From Caballeronia sp. Lep1P3 (lineage in GTDB: Bacteria; Pseudomonadota; Gammaproteobacteria; Burkholderiales; Burkholderiaceae), in assembly GCF_022879595.1 (NCBI RefSeq), contig NZ_CP084265.1, positions 992,001-1,056,000 on the forward strand: a stretch of DNA of 64,000 nucleotides, given 5' to 3'. Numbering within the stretch: the first letter of the stretch is position 1; each line of letters starts with the position of its first letter. This document shows, one piece after another, positions 18,601 through 28,634 of the stretch. The notes under the pieces are model-generated. The model did not search any database and was not told where the DNA came from. It saw nothing but the letters and a program-made list of their open reading frames with translations. The position numbers and the translations under genes were made by a program.

Positions 18601-18980
18601 GCGATGCAGGCAACGCGGTGCGCGTGTGCGCGTCCGATGAACTCGTCGACGGCGGCGCGGGCGTGCGCATCAACGCGAAGGAAGCGAGCGGCGAGGCGGT
18701 CGTCTTCTTCGTGCGTTTCGACGGCAAGGCCTACGGCTATCTGAACCGCTGCGCGCACGTTCCGATGGAACTCGACTGGGCCGAAGGCCAGTTCTTCGAA
18801 AGCTCGGGGCTTTATCTGATGTGCGCGACGCACGGCGCGATCTACGAGCCGGACACCGGAAAGTGCGTCGGCGGCCCGTGCCGCGGCGCGCGGCTCCGGC
18901 CCGTCGCGGTCGAAGAACGCGAGACGCCGGAAGGCCGCGCGGTCTTCTGGCTGCCCGACGACACGCTCAGCCCCGCCTGA
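18597..18980 (+). CDS. Rieske [2Fe-2S] domain protein
   Basis: A 127-residue stand-alone Rieske protein. The cluster ligands are C52-x-H54 (CAHVP) and C76-xx-H79 (CATHG). Two more cysteines (90 and 95) follow. It has no signal peptide, so it is a cytoplasmic electron carrier or redox sensor; its partner is not visible here. It overlaps the HAD gene by 4 bases (ATGA) and precedes the SppA-type protease by 47 bp. Confidence 0.88.
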   Translation: MSDAGNAVRVCASDELVDGGAGVRINAKEASGEAVVFFVRFDGKAYGYLNRCAHVPMELDWAEGQFFESSGLYLMCATHGAIYEPDTGKCVGGPCRGARLRPVAVEERETPEGRAVFWLPDDTLSPA

Positions 18981-19027
18981 TTTCCCTTTTTCTTTTCTGA
19001 CCCGGCTTCACGACCGGAAGACCACGC

Positions 19028-19996
19028 ATGTCCGACAACCTTTCGCCCAATCCGCGCCGCGACGACCACTGGGAACGCGACGCGCTCGAGCGCATTGCGC
19101 TCGCCGCCATCCGCGAGCAGCGCGCCGCGCGCCGCTGGCGCATCTTCTTTCGCTTCGTCTTTCTCGCGGTCATCCTGCTGATCGCGTGGGGCGTGTTCGA
19201 TTTCACCGGCGATCGCGTGACGAAATCCGGCAAGCACACCGCGCTCATCGACATGCAGGGCGAGATCGCCGCGAACAGCGACGCGAGCGCCGACAACATC
19301 GACGCCGCGCTCGAAAGCGCATTCGAGGACGAAGGCACGGCGGGCGTGATCCTGCGCATCAACAGTCCGGGCGGCAGTCCGGTGCAGGCGGGCATCATCA
19401 ATCGCGACATTCGCCGGCTGCGCGCGAAGTATCCGAAGACGCCGCTCTATGTCGTCGTCGACGACATGTGCGCGTCCGGCGGCTATTACGTCGCGGCGGC
19501 GGCGGACCGGATTTACGTCGATAAAGCCAGCATCGTCGGGTCGATCGGCGTGCTGATGGACGGTTTCGGCTTCACCGGACTCATGGACAAGCTGGGCGTA
19601 CAGCGGCGCATGCACACGTCAGGCGCGAACAAGGGCGCGTTCGATCCGTTTTCGCCCGAAACGCCGCAAATGACCGCGCACGCGCAGGACATGCTCGACC
19701 AGATTCACGCGCAGTTCATCGACGCCGTAAAAGAGGGGCGCGGCAAGCGCCTGAAGGACGATCCGGACCTGTTCTCCGGCATGTTCTGGACGGGCGAAAA
19801 GAGCGTGGCGCTCGGCCTGGCCGACGGCTTCGGCGACGCCGACTACGTCGCGCGCGAAGTCATCAAACAAACCGATATCGTCGATTACACGCAGAAGGAG
19901 AGCATCGGCGAGCGCGTGGTGCGTCGCTTCGGAGCCTCCGTGGGCGATGCCGCCGTGCGCGCGCTCACGCTCGGCGGCAAGCTGCAATTGCGCTGA
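19028..19996 (+). CDS. sppA: SppA-type S49 family signal peptide peptidase
   Basis: A 322-residue membrane-anchored serine protease. One transmembrane segment (about residues 43-58) follows a basic cytoplasmic N-terminus. The nucleophile serine lies in DMCASGGYYVAAAADRI and the lysine of the Ser-Lys dyad in VDKASIVGSIGV. NSPGGSPVQAG is the upstream oxyanion-hole region. This is the short, single-domain form of SppA; the family degrades released signal peptides. It converges with the methyltransferase gene, leaving only 4 bp. Confidence 0.92.
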   Translation: MSDNLSPNPRRDDHWERDALERIALAAIREQRAARRWRIFFRFVFLAVILLIAWGVFDFTGDRVTKSGKHTALIDMQGEIAANSDASADNIDAALESAFEDEGTAGVILRINSPGGSPVQAGIINRDIRRLRAKYPKTPLYVVVDDMCASGGYYVAAAADRIYVDKASIVGSIGVLMDGFGFTGLMDKLGVQRRMHTSGANKGAFDPFSPETPQMTAHAQDMLDQIHAQFIDAVKEGRGKRLKDDPDLFSGMFWTGEKSVALGLADGFGDADYVAREVIKQTDIVDYTQKESIGERVVRRFGASVGDAAVRALTLGGKLQLR

Positions 19997-20000
19997 CGCG

Positions 20001-20720
20001 CTACGACGCGAGCAGCAGAAAGATCGCCGGGCGCTTGTGCAGGTCCGGCGCGGCCTGCTTTTTCCAGTCCGCCGCCGTGCGCGTGACGATGGTTTCGCCG
20101 GCAAGTGTCAGATCGACGGCCACGCAGATCAGCGTGGAAGGCGCGCACGTCGCGACGAGCGTGTCGAGCATCGCGCGATTGCGGTACGGCGTTTCGATGA
20201 AAATCTGCGTCTGGTTCGCCTTGCGCGACAGTTGTTCCAGTTCGCGCAGGCGCTTGCCGCGCTCGCCGGCATCGACGGGTAGATAGCCGTTGAACGCGAA
20301 GCTCTGGCCGTTCATGCCCGAGGCCATCAGCGCGAGCAGAATCGAACTCGGCCCGACGAAGGGCACCACCTTGACGCCGCGCGCGTGCGCGCGCCGCACG
20401 AGCAGTGCGCCCGGATCCGCGACGGCGGGGCAGCCGGCTTCAGAGACGAGGCCCGCGTCGGCGCCCGCGAGAATCGGCGCGAGCAGTTTGTCGATCTCGG
20501 CGGGCGGCGTGTTCACGTTCAGTTCGCGAATCTCGATTTCCTGAATCGGCCGTTGCGTGCCGACTTTCTTGAGAAACGCACGCGTGGTTTTCGCGTTTTC
20601 GCCGATGTAATAGCCGAGCGCCGCCGCCTGCGCGCGCACCGGCTCCGGCAGAACGTGCGCGAGCGCGGCGGCGTCGCCTTCGCCGAGCGTGTTCGGAATC
20701 AAATAGAGAACGCCGCTCAT
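20001..20720 (-). CDS. SAM-dependent methyltransferase, tetrapyrrole-methylase fold, RsmI-like paralogue
   Basis: A 239-residue protein of the tetrapyrrole (corrin/porphyrin) methylase family. [19 protein letters not shown] and [31 protein letters not shown] match the RsmI/YraL group that 2'-O-methylates 16S rRNA C1402, but the protein is shorter and diverged at the N-terminus, so it may act on another substrate. It overlaps the Maf gene by 4 bases, suggesting coexpression. Confidence 0.85.
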   Translation of the reverse strand: MSGVLYLIPNTLGEGDAAALAHVLPEPVRAQAAALGYYIGENAKTTRAFLKKVGTQRPIQEIEIRELNVNTPPAEIDKLLAPILAGADAGLVSEAGCPAVADPGALLVRRAHARGVKVVPFVGPSSILLALMASGMNGQSFAFNGYLPVDAGERGKRLRELEQLSRKANQTQIFIETPYRNRAMLDTLVATCAPSTLICVAVDLTLAGETIVTRTAADWKKQAAPDLHKRPAIFLLLAS

Positions 20721-21328
20721 GCCGCCCCCAGCATCGGAAAACGCACGGCGCGCAGCATCTTCGCGAGCGCGATGAGCGGCAAGCCGATGAGCGCGGTCGG
20801 GTCGTCGGACGCGATCGCGTCGAGCAGCGCGATGCCCAGACCCTCGGATTTCGCGCTGCCCGCGCAGTCGTAGGGCGTTTCGGCGCGCAGATACGCTTCG
20901 ATTTCGGCGTCGGAATAATCGCGGAAGCGCACGCGCGTGACGATGTCGGCGGATTGCACGTCGCCCGTGCGCGCGTCGAAGAGGGCGAGCGCGCTGTGAA
21001 ACTCGACGCTGCGGCCGCGCATCGACCGAAGCTGCGCGACGGCGTTTTCGTGCGTGCCCGGCTTGCCGATCTGACGGCCATCGAAGGTCGCAACCTGATC
21101 GGACCCGATGACGAGCGCGTTGCCCGCATCGGCGATGCGTTGCGCGGCCGCGCGCGCCTTCGCAATGGAAAGCCGCACGGCGGTGGCTTCGGGCGTCTCG
21201 CCGGGGAGCGGCGTTTCGTCGATATCGGGCGAAACGACGTCGAACGGAACGCGCAGGCGTTCGAGCAACTCGCGCCGATACGGCGAACTGGACGCCAGGA
21301 CGAGGCGCGGTGAGGTGGGAATCGGCAT
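20717..21328 (-). CDS. Maf-family nucleotide pyrophosphatase, YceF type
   Basis: A 203-residue house-cleaning enzyme that hydrolyses modified nucleoside triphosphates. Family motifs: [15 protein letters not shown] at the N-terminus, SPDIDET, and [17 protein letters not shown] near residue 80. The position next to yceD-rpmF-plsX fits the YceF subfamily, which prefers 7-methyl-GTP. It is transcribed divergently from yceD and overlaps the following methyltransferase gene. Confidence 0.92.
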   Translation of the reverse strand: MPIPTSPRLVLASSSPYRRELLERLRVPFDVVSPDIDETPLPGETPEATAVRLSIAKARAAAQRIADAGNALVIGSDQVATFDGRQIGKPGTHENAVAQLRSMRGRSVEFHSALALFDARTGDVQSADIVTRVRFRDYSDAEIEAYLRAETPYDCAGSAKSEGLGIALLDAIASDDPTALIGLPLIALAKMLRAVRFPMLGAA

Positions 21329-21713
21329 GGAAAAATCAGGGACGGTGGAAGAAAAACGACGCGTCGCGCGCGCAGCCTTAACTATTTGACTCGAAAGAAC
21401 AAAGACTATATGATTTTGGGCTTTTCATCGCCTGGTCAGCTTCGCTTTGGCTGATGAGCTTTGCGAGCTCTAGAGTTCGCGCCGACGCTCAAAGAACCTG
21501 AAGCAATCTGTACGAACGCAGGACGATGCAATTCGGGCAAGCCACGCCTGCCTTTCGGCGGCGGCCGGTGCATACTTGCACCGTGGCACATCCGGCAGAA
21601 TGCGGCTAAAACGTGGCGCATTGCACGTCAGCATTTCGATGCAGGCGCCGGCCCGATAAAACTGAATTGCGCTGAAAAGCACGTATAACGCACGGCATGA
21701 GGCAGGAGCGCAC
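21329..21713. other. divergent intergenic region with long yceD leader
   Basis: This 385-bp space separates Maf (minus) from yceD (plus). It is clearly more A/T-rich than its surroundings at 21370-21430, where a good sigma-70 promoter is found. The roughly 290 bases between that promoter and yceD have no supported gene and would be a long untranslated leader or contain a small RNA. Confidence 0.6.
21386..21414 (+). promoter_or_regulatory. sigma-70 promoter upstream of yceD-rpmF
   Basis: TTGACT at 21386-21391 and TATGAT at 21409-21414 are separated by exactly 17 bp. Each box differs from consensus by one base. It is the strongest match in the region and points towards yceD, predicting a transcript start near 21421. 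Confidence 0.7.
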
Positions 21714-22334
21714 ATGACTCAGAATCCTGGCAAACCTGCGAGCCCCGCCGATCTGCGCGCGCTCGACATTTACGACTTCGCCGAGAACAAACGGCAGGCG
21801 GCCGGCGCGCTGCGCGTATCGCAAATGCCGCGCATGTTAGCCGAAGTGCCGGCGGAAGCGCCAGAGGACGACACGGTCTTCACCTGGCAGGGCGAGGGCT
21901 CGACCCAGCCGGAATTGCAGGACGACGGCACGGAAGCGCCGCAGCCTTATCTGCGCCTCGCGGTGCATGGCTCGGTGTGGCTGACGTGTCAGCGCTGTCT
22001 TTCGCCGTATTCGCAGCATCTCGACGTCGACGCGACGTACCGGATCGTGGCGACGGAGGAAGAAGCGGACGAATATCCGCTCGACGAAGATGAAATCGAA
22101 GTGATCGTCGGCTCGCGCCAGTTCGATCTCGTCGACTTGATCGAAGAAGAGTTGTTGCTTTCCTTGCCGCTCGTGCCCAAGCACAGCGTCTGTCCCGAAG
22201 TGCACGAGAGTCTGCTTTCGGGCAGCGTAGAGGGCGAGGCCGAAGAAAGCGGCGAGGAAGAAGCTGAGAAACCGAATCCGTTTGCCGTTCTGGAGAAGCT
22301 CAAGACGAGCGGTCCGGAGGGCAAGAAGCATTGA
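21714..22334 (+). CDS. yceD: YceD family protein (DUF177), 23S rRNA accumulation protein
   Basis: A 206-residue DUF177 protein. YceD is needed for normal 23S rRNA levels in E. coli and is nearly always found before rpmF. The conserved centre WLTCQRCLSPYSQHLDVD is near residues 83-100, followed by DLVDLIEEELLLSLPLVPKH with a downstream cysteine. The last 40 residues are acidic with a lysine-rich end. Gene order with rpmF and plsX supports the call. Confidence 0.92.
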   Translation: MTQNPGKPASPADLRALDIYDFAENKRQAAGALRVSQMPRMLAEVPAEAPEDDTVFTWQGEGSTQPELQDDGTEAPQPYLRLAVHGSVWLTCQRCLSPYSQHLDVDATYRIVATEEEADEYPLDEDEIEVIVGSRQFDLVDLIEEELLLSLPLVPKHSVCPEVHESLLSGSVEGEAEESGEEEAEKPNPFAVLEKLKTSGPEGKKH

Positions 22335-22435
22335 TGGTGCAGTGGGGCGCAGTTAGGCCGCACGCAATCTCCCGCTTCGAGCGGTGGTCCGGGAAGGCCG
22401 GGGTTCCTTCGCGAACGCGGAGGCTGGCCGCCCTG

Positions 22436-22444
22436 TGTTAGAAT
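22436..22444 (+). promoter_or_regulatory. extended -10 promoter element before rpmF
   Basis: TGT followed by TAGAAT (22439-22444) is an extended -10 box 25 bp before the rpmF start. There is no good -35 box, as expected for extended -10 promoters. It would allow L32 to be made separately from yceD. Confidence 0.5.
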
Positions 22445-22468
22445 TCGCAAAATTTTTCTGGAGTAATC

Positions 22469-22648
22469 ATGGCAGTTCAGCAAAACAAGAAGTCGCCGTC
22501 GAAGCGCGGCATGCACCGTTCCCACGACTTCCTCTCGACGGCGCCGCTGGCTGTCGAGCCGAGCACGGGCGAAGTGCATATGCGCCACCACGTGAGCCCG
22601 AGCGGCTACTATCGTGGCAAGAAAGTCGTCAAGACGAAGAACGACTAA
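22469..22648 (+). CDS. rpmF: 50S ribosomal protein L32
   Basis: A 59-residue ribosomal protein beginning [20 protein letters not shown], with GYYRGKKVV near the end. It has no cysteines, so it is the zinc-independent form usual in proteobacteria. Ribosome binding sequence CTGGAG precedes the ATG. It lies between yceD and plsX as in most proteobacteria, and is followed by a terminator hairpin. Confidence 0.97.
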   Translation: MAVQQNKKSPSKRGMHRSHDFLSTAPLAVEPSTGEVHMRHHVSPSGYYRGKKVVKTKND

Positions 22649-22734
22649 GCGTTCGTTCCGCGCTTTGCTGCGTGTGCATCGCCGCTTCGCGGTGGTTCGC
22701 GCCTGGCACGCCGTTGACACTTTCCCGGTACGAC

Positions 22735-22764
22735 AAGAAGGCGGCATTTCACTGCCGCTTTTTT
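22735..22764 (+). terminator. rho-independent terminator after rpmF
   Basis: GCGGCA and TGCCGC form a short stem with a 6-base loop, followed by six T. It ends 23 bp before plsX, so plsX expression needs read-through or its own promoter. Confidence 0.75.
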
Positions 22765-22787
22765 GTGCCTGAAATTCGTCGCTTTCC

Positions 22788-23918
22788 ATGACCGTAAAGA
22801 TAACCATTGACTGCATGGGAGGCGACCACGGTCCGGCCGTGACCGTTCCCGCCGCTGTCAATTTCGTGCGCTCGCATCCCGACGCGCACCTGATGCTCGT
22901 CGGCATCGAGCAGGCGATTCGCGCTCAACTGAAAAAGGCCAAGGCGCAGGACGAGCCGCGCCTGACCGTGGTCCCCGCGACCGAAGTCGTCGCGATGGAC
23001 GACCCGGTCGAGGTCGCGCTGCGCAAGAAGAAAGATTCGTCGATGCGCGTCGCGCTCAACCTCGTGAAAGAGGGCGAGGCGCAGACCTGCATTTCAGCCG
23101 GCAATACCGGCGCGTTGATGGCCGTGTCGCGCTACGTGCTGAAGACGCTCGCGGGCATCGAACGGCCGGCCATCGCGTTCGCCATGCCCAGTCAGAAGGG
23201 CTATACGACCGTGCTCGATCTGGGCGCGAACGTCGATTGCGAGCCCGAGCATCTGCTCCAGTTCGCGGAGATGGGCCACGCGCTCGTATCCGCGATCGAA
23301 GGGCGCGAGCGGCCGACCATCGGGCTGCTCAACATCGGCGAAGAAGTCATCAAGGGCAACGAAACGATCAAGCGCGCGGGCGAGCTGCTGCGCGCGAGCA
23401 CGCTCAACTTCTACGGCAATGTGGAAGGCAACGACATCTACAAAGGCACGACCGATGTCGTCGTGTGCGATGGCTTCGTCGGCAACGTCGCGTTGAAGAC
23501 CTCCGAAGGTCTCGCGAAGATGCTCTCCGACATGATCAAGGAAGAGTTCACGCGCTCGTTCTCGAGCAAGCTGATCGCGCTCGTCGCGATGCCCGTGCTC
23601 AAGCGCTTCCGAAGGCGCGTCGATCCCGCGCAATACAACGGCGCGGCGCTGCTCGGACTGCGCGGCCTGGTCATCAAAAGTCACGGTTCCGCGGAAGCCT
23701 ACGGCTTTGAGTGGGCGATCAAACGCGGGTATGATGCCGTCAAAAATGGCGTGCTCGAGCGCCTCGTGCGCGCGATGGAAGAGAATGCGCAGCCCGCGCC
23801 CGACGCCGGCACGAGCGCAACCGCTACGGATGCATCGGCCAGTGCGCCCGCACCGCAGCCGAACTCCTCGCCAAACCCGCCGGACGCGTCCGGCACCGCG
23901 CTACCCACGAAGGCATAA
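22788..23918 (+). CDS. plsX: phosphate acyltransferase PlsX
   Basis: A 376-residue enzyme that converts acyl-ACP to acyl-phosphate, the first step of the PlsX/PlsY route to phospholipids. [10 protein letters not shown] at the N-terminus and [15 protein letters not shown] near residue 103 are family signatures. The last 45 residues are a low-complexity Ala/Pro/Ser tail absent from E. coli PlsX and likely disordered. The stop overlaps the fabH start (TAATG). Confidence 0.96.
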   Translation: MTVKITIDCMGGDHGPAVTVPAAVNFVRSHPDAHLMLVGIEQAIRAQLKKAKAQDEPRLTVVPATEVVAMDDPVEVALRKKKDSSMRVALNLVKEGEAQTCISAGNTGALMAVSRYVLKTLAGIERPAIAFAMPSQKGYTTVLDLGANVDCEPEHLLQFAEMGHALVSAIEGRERPTIGLLNIGEEVIKGNETIKRAGELLRASTLNFYGNVEGNDIYKGTTDVVVCDGFVGNVALKTSEGLAKMLSDMIKEEFTRSFSSKLIALVAMPVLKRFRRRVDPAQYNGAALLGLRGLVIKSHGSAEAYGFEWAIKRGYDAVKNGVLERLVRAMEENAQPAPDAGTSATATDASASAPAPQPNSSPNPPDASGTALPTKA

Positions 23919-24907
23919 TGGCTCAATCCAATCTCTACGCTCGCGTGCTGGGCACCGGCAGCTATCTGCCGTCCGAACGCATCACGAATCAGGCATTGGC
24001 GGACCGTCTCGCGCAGCAGGGCGTCGAAACGAGCGACGAGTGGATCGTCGCGCGCACCGGCATTCATGCGCGGCACTTCGCGGCTCCGGATCAGACCACC
24101 AGCGATCTCGCGCTGATCGCATCGCAGAAGGCCATCGCGGCGGCGGGCATCGATCCGCAGTCGATCGACCTCATCATCGTCGCCACGTCCACGCCGGACT
24201 TCGTGTTTCCGAGCACCGCCTGTCTCTTGCAGAACAAGCTGGGCATCAAGAACAACGGCGCGGCAATGGATGTGCAGGCCGTCTGCTCGGGCTTCGCGTA
24301 TGGCATGGCCACGGCAGACAGCTTCATCCGCAGCGGCATGTATCGCACCGCGCTCGTCGTCGGCGCGGAAACGTTTTCGCGCATTCTCGACTTCAAGGAC
24401 CGCACCACCTGCGTGCTGTTCGGCGACGGCGCGGGCGCGGTCGTCCTGCAGGCGTCGGAAGAGCCGGGCGTGCTGGCGAGCGCGCTGCATGCGGACGGCA
24501 GCTACGCCGACATTCTCTGCACGCCGGGCAACGTGAACGGCGGCATCGTCAGCGGCAGCGCGTTCCTCCACATGGACGGGCAGGCGGTGTTCAAGCTCGC
24601 GGTCAACGTGTTGGAGAAGGTCGCGATCGAGGCGCTGCAGAAGGCGCGCCTCACGCCGCAGGAAATCGACTGGCTCATTCCGCATCAGGCGAATATCCGC
24701 ATCATGCAGAGCACGGCCCGCAAGCTGCATCTGCCGATGGAACGCATGGTCGTGACGGTCGGCGATCACGGCAATACCTCGGCGGCATCGATTCCGCTCG
24801 CGCTGGACGTCGCCGTGCGCGACGGCCGCATCAAGCGCGGCCAGAACGTGCTGATCGAAGGCGTCGGCGGCGGCTTCACCTGGGGCGCGTCGGTCTTCCG
24901 CTATTGA
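23918..24907 (+). CDS. fabH: beta-ketoacyl-ACP synthase III FabH
   Basis: A 329-residue condensing enzyme that starts fatty-acid synthesis from acetyl-CoA and malonyl-ACP. The Cys-His-Asn triad is visible: cysteine in [13 protein letters not shown] near residue 122, histidine in PHQANIRIM near 256, asparagine in [14 protein letters not shown] near 286. Length and order are as usual. It overlaps plsX by one base. Confidence 0.97.
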   Translation: MAQSNLYARVLGTGSYLPSERITNQALADRLAQQGVETSDEWIVARTGIHARHFAAPDQTTSDLALIASQKAIAAAGIDPQSIDLIIVATSTPDFVFPSTACLLQNKLGIKNNGAAMDVQAVCSGFAYGMATADSFIRSGMYRTALVVGAETFSRILDFKDRTTCVLFGDGAGAVVLQASEEPGVLASALHADGSYADILCTPGNVNGGIVSGSAFLHMDGQAVFKLAVNVLEKVAIEALQKARLTPQEIDWLIPHQANIRIMQSTARKLHLPMERMVVTVGDHGNTSAASIPLALDVAVRDGRIKRGQNVLIEGVGGGFTWGASVFRY

Positions 24908-25038
24908 TACGTTCATCCATCACCCTCTACTAATCTGCAACTGATCCTCTTCACGACAGCCGCCGTGCGCCGCACGATCGCGCGGCCGGCGCGCAGGGCG
25001 TGAAGACACTCGGATCATTCCAATCCAACGAGGACGAC

Positions 25039-25971
25039 ATGAAATTCGCGTTCGTTTTCCCCGGTCAGGGCTCGCAATCGATCGGCATGCTCAACGCCTT
25101 CGCCGATCACGCCGTGGTGCGCGAGACCGTACAGCAGGCATCTGATGCGCTCGGCCAGGATCTCGGCAAGCTGATCGCAGAAGGCCCGGCCGAAGAACTC
25201 AATCTGACGACGAATACGCAGCCCGTCATGTTGACGGCGGCTTACGCGATCTATCGCGTGTGGGAAAAGGAAACGGACCTCGCGCCCGCGCTCGTCGCCG
25301 GCCACAGCCTCGGCGAATACACGGCCCTCGTTGCGGCGGGCGCGCTCGCTTTCGCGGATGCCGTGCCGCTCGTGCGCTTTCGCGCGCAGGCCATGCAAAG
25401 CGCGGTGCCGGTCGGTGAGGGCGGCATGGCGGCGATTCTCGGCCTCGACGACGACACCGTGCGCGCGGTGTGCGCCGAGGCTTCGTCGGCGGGTGTCGTC
25501 GAAGCGGTCAACTTCAACGCGCCGTCGCAAGTGGTGATCGCGGGTGCGAAGGCGGGCGTCGAAAAGGCGTGCGAAGTCGCGAAGGCAAAGGGCGCGAAGC
25601 GTGCGTTGCCGCTGCCCGTGTCGGCGCCGTTTCACTCGTCGCTGCTCAAGCCCGCGTCCGACCAGTTGCGCGACTATCTCGCGAAGGTCGAGATTCAGGC
25701 GCCGCGCATTCCGCTGATCAATAACGTCGACGTGGCGAACGTCTCCGAACCGGCTGCGATCAAGGACGCGCTCGTGCGCCAGGCCGCGGGCCCCGTGCGC
25801 TGGGTCGAATGCGTTCAGGCGATGGCGCGCGAAGGCGTCACGCACGTCATCGAATGCGGGCCGGGCAAAGTGCTGGCAGGTCTCACGAAGCGCATCGACG
25901 GCAATCTGGTCGGCGGCTCGATCTTCGATCCGGCATCGCTCGAAGAAACGCGCAAACTGATCGCTGGATAA
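25039..25971 (+). CDS. fabD: malonyl-CoA:ACP transacylase FabD
   Basis: A 310-residue enzyme that loads malonate onto acyl carrier protein. The active-site serine is in AGHSLGEYTALVA near residue 92, and the histidine in VSAPFHSSLL near 200. FVFPGQGSQSIGM at the N-terminus fixes the start at 25039, although the frame is open from 25000. A 131-bp gap separates it from fabH. Confidence 0.97.
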   Translation: MKFAFVFPGQGSQSIGMLNAFADHAVVRETVQQASDALGQDLGKLIAEGPAEELNLTTNTQPVMLTAAYAIYRVWEKETDLAPALVAGHSLGEYTALVAAGALAFADAVPLVRFRAQAMQSAVPVGEGGMAAILGLDDDTVRAVCAEASSAGVVEAVNFNAPSQVVIAGAKAGVEKACEVAKAKGAKRALPLPVSAPFHSSLLKPASDQLRDYLAKVEIQAPRIPLINNVDVANVSEPAAIKDALVRQAAGPVRWVECVQAMAREGVTHVIECGPGKVLAGLTKRIDGNLVGGSIFDPASLEETRKLIAG

Positions 25972-25982
25972 GAGAGAACCAC

Positions 25983-26723
25983 ATGAACTTGGACAATCAG
26001 GTAGCCATCGTCACGGGCGCGTCGCGGGGCATCGGGCGTGCGATCGCGCTCGAACTCGCGCGGCAGGGCGCAACGGTCATCGGCACGGCGACGAGCGAAA
26101 GCGGCGCGGCGGGCATCGGCGACGCGCTGGCGCAGGCGGGCGGCAAGGGCCGTGGCGCGGTGCTGAACGTGAACGACGCGGCAGCGGCCGATGCGTTCAT
26201 CGACGCAACCGTGAAGGAATTCGGCGGCCTCGGCATTCTCGTGAACAACGCGGGCATCACGAAGGATCAACTCGCGATGCGCATGAAAGACGACGAATTC
26301 GACGCCGTCATCGACACCAACCTGCGCGCCGTGTTCCGTCTCTCGCGCGCCGTGCTGCGCCCGATGATGAAGGCACGCGGCGGGCGAATCATCAATATCA
26401 CGTCGGTGGTTGGCAGCTCGGGCAATCCGGGGCAGGCGAACTACGCGGCGGCGAAGGCCGGCGTCGCGGGCATGACGCGGGCGCTCGCGCGCGAGATCGG
26501 CAGCCGCGGCATCACGGTGAATTGCATCGCGCCGGGATTCATCGACACCGACATGACCAAGGTCCTGCCGGAAGAGCAGCGCACGGCGCTCACGGCGCAG
26601 ATTCCGCTCGGGCGGCTCGGCAGTCCCGACGATATCGCGCATGCGGTGGCGTTCCTGGCGTCGCCGTTCGCCGGCTACATCACGGGCACGACGCTGCACG
26701 TGAACGGCGGCATGTACATGTAA
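25983..26723 (+). CDS. fabG: 3-oxoacyl-ACP reductase FabG
   Basis: A 246-residue short-chain dehydrogenase that carries out the first reduction in fatty-acid elongation with NADPH. TGASRGIGRAIAL binds the cofactor; the catalytic residues are Ser in NITSVVGSSGN and Tyr/Lys in NYAAAKAG. The C-terminus GTTLHVNGGMYM is typical of FabG. It starts 11 bases after fabD with AGAGAACC before the ATG. Confidence 0.97.
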   Translation: MNLDNQVAIVTGASRGIGRAIALELARQGATVIGTATSESGAAGIGDALAQAGGKGRGAVLNVNDAAAADAFIDATVKEFGGLGILVNNAGITKDQLAMRMKDDEFDAVIDTNLRAVFRLSRAVLRPMMKARGGRIINITSVVGSSGNPGQANYAAAKAGVAGMTRALAREIGSRGITVNCIAPGFIDTDMTKVLPEEQRTALTAQIPLGRLGSPDDIAHAVAFLASPFAGYITGTTLHVNGGMYM

Positions 26724-26966
26724 TAGGCATTTCGCCGAAATTCGCTTAATATCCGCGCGGCAGACGGGCGCGCAAAATGCTCTGACGGGCATGCGCGTTC
26801 CGCCGAAAGCGCGGCAGCAACGAACGATGCGCCCCGTGCCGCCAGCGCTCTTGATGAAGCGCAGCGGGCGGCGGCGCACGGAACTGACGCGCCGTATTTT
26901 GCGGGTACAAACCTGATAAAATGCGCGCACTCGTATTTTTGAACTTTTATTCCCTCGGAGGGCTGC

Positions 26967-27206
26967 ATGGATAACATCGAACAGCGCGTGAAGAAGATCG
27001 TCGCCGAACAACTGGGCGTGGCGGAAGCCGAAATCAAGAACGAAGCATCGTTCGTGAACGACCTGGGCGCTGACTCGCTCGATACCGTCGAACTGGTGAT
27101 GGCGCTGGAAGACGAGTTCGGCATGGAAATCCCCGATGAAGAGGCCGAAAAGATCACCACGGTTCAGCAAGCGATCGACTACGCTCGCGCCAACGTCAAG
27201 GCTTAA
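26967..27206 (+). CDS. acpP: acyl carrier protein AcpP
   Basis: A 79-residue acidic carrier protein. The phosphopantetheine serine lies in [17 protein letters not shown] near residue 38; AcpS, which adds the arm, is at 40288-40701. CGGAGGG before the ATG is a strong ribosome binding site, in line with very high expression. The 243-bp gap before it, with an A/T-rich end at about 26915-26960, probably contains its own promoter. Confidence 0.98.
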
Positions 27207-27287
27207 GGCCGGACGCGCCAGCGACCCGTCGCTCTTCGAGATTGAAGCAGCGTCGCTGCAGGGACCGCGCTGTTGACCGATTTAACA

Positions 27288-27340
27288 GCCACAGGGCACA
27301 CAGGGCGGTTTCCTGTGGCCGCTGTGGCTTTTGCTTTTTG
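27288..27340 (+). terminator. terminator between acpP and fabF
   Basis: GCCACAG and CTGTGGC enclose an inner CACAGG/CCTGTG pairing, followed by a T-rich tract TTTTGCTTTTTG. It should end most acpP transcripts, allowing acyl carrier protein to be made in excess over FabF. Confidence 0.75.
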
Positions 27341-27364
27341 TCATTCTATGGATAAGGGGTTACC

Positions 27365-28603
27365 GTGAGCCGTCGTCGAGTTGTTGTTACAGGCCTTGGG
27401 CTCGTGTCGCCTGTCGGCAATACCGTTGCCGACGGCTGGGCCAATCTGGTGGCGGGCAAGTCGGGCATCGCCAACATCACGAAGTTCGACGCCGCGAACT
27501 TCTCCACGCGTTTCGCGGGCGAGGTGAAGGGCTTCAGCATCGAAGACTACATGCCCGCCAAGGAAGCGCGTCACATGGATACCTTTATCCATTACGGCTT
27601 CGCAGCGGGCGTCCAGGCCATGCAGGACAGCGGCCTCGAAATCACCGGCGACAATGCGGAGCGCGTGGGCGTCGTGGTCGGCTCGGGCATCGGCGGGCTG
27701 CCGATGATCGAAGTCACGCAGACGGAACTGCTCAATCGCGGTCCGCGCCGCATTTCGCCGTTCTTCGTGCCGGCGTCGATCATCAACATGATCTCCGGAC
27801 ACCTGTCCATCCGCTTCGGTCTCAAAGGCCCGAACCTGTCGATGGTCACGGCCTGCACGACCGGCCTGCACTGCATCGGCGAGGCGTCGCGCCTGATCGA
27901 ATACGGCGACGCCGACGTCATGATCGCGGGCGGCGCGGAAGCCACGGTTTCGCCGCTCGGCATCGGCGGCTTCGCGGCGGCGCGCGCGCTCTCGCAGCGT
28001 AACGACGATCCGGCGACCGCCAGCCGTCCGTGGGACACCGACCGCGACGGCTTCGTGCTCGGAGAAGGCGCGGGCGTCATGGTGCTCGAAGAATACGAAC
28101 ACGCGAAGGCGCGCGGCGCGAAAATCTACGCGGAAGTCCTCGGCTACGGCATGAGCGGCGACGCCTATCACATGACTGCGCCGCCGGAAGACGGCGACGG
28201 CGGCCGCCGCGCGATGGTCAACGCGCTGAAGAACGCGAAGGTCAACGCGGACGAAGTCAACTACGTGAACGCGCACGGCACGTCGACGCCGCTGGGCGAC
28301 ATCGCGGAAACCATCGGCATCAAGCGCGCGCTCGGCGATCACGCGAAGAACGTCGTCGTGAACTCCACGAAGTCGATGACCGGCCACCTGCTGGGCGGCG
28401 CGGGCGGGCTCGAATCGGTGTTCACCGTGCTGGCCGTGCACAACCAGATCTCGCCGCCGACCATCAACATCTTCAACCAGGATCCGCAGTGCGACCTGGA
28501 CTACTGCGCGAACACCGCGCGCGAAATGAAGATCGATGTCGCGGTGAAGAACTCGTTCGGCTTCGGCGGCACGAACGGCTCACTCGTCTTTAAGCGTCAT
28601 TGA
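27365..28603 (+). CDS. fabF: beta-ketoacyl-ACP synthase II FabF
   Basis: A 412-residue elongating condensing enzyme. The Cys-His-His triad is in [10 protein letters not shown] (near 163), [12 protein letters not shown] (near 303) and [12 protein letters not shown] (near 340). It starts with GTG (GTGAGCCGTCG). It sits straight after acpP, as in E. coli, but separated by a terminator hairpin. Confidence 0.97.
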   Translation: MSRRRVVVTGLGLVSPVGNTVADGWANLVAGKSGIANITKFDAANFSTRFAGEVKGFSIEDYMPAKEARHMDTFIHYGFAAGVQAMQDSGLEITGDNAERVGVVVGSGIGGLPMIEVTQTELLNRGPRRISPFFVPASIINMISGHLSIRFGLKGPNLSMVTACTTGLHCIGEASRLIEYGDADVMIAGGAEATVSPLGIGGFAAARALSQRNDDPATASRPWDTDRDGFVLGEGAGVMVLEEYEHAKARGAKIYAEVLGYGMSGDAYHMTAPPEDGDGGRRAMVNALKNAKVNADEVNYVNAHGTSTPLGDIAETIGIKRALGDHAKNVVVNSTKSMTGHLLGGAGGLESVFTVLAVHNQISPPTINIFNQDPQCDLDYCANTAREMKIDVAVKNSFGFGGTNGSLVFKRH

Positions 28604-28634
28604 GCACGGTGCGCTCGTCGGGACGGGGATTGCG

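Noticed and set aside
22714..22719. TTGACA before plsX as a -35 box
   Set aside because: There is no -10-like hexamer at 16-18 bp; the downstream bases belong to the rpmF terminator hairpin.
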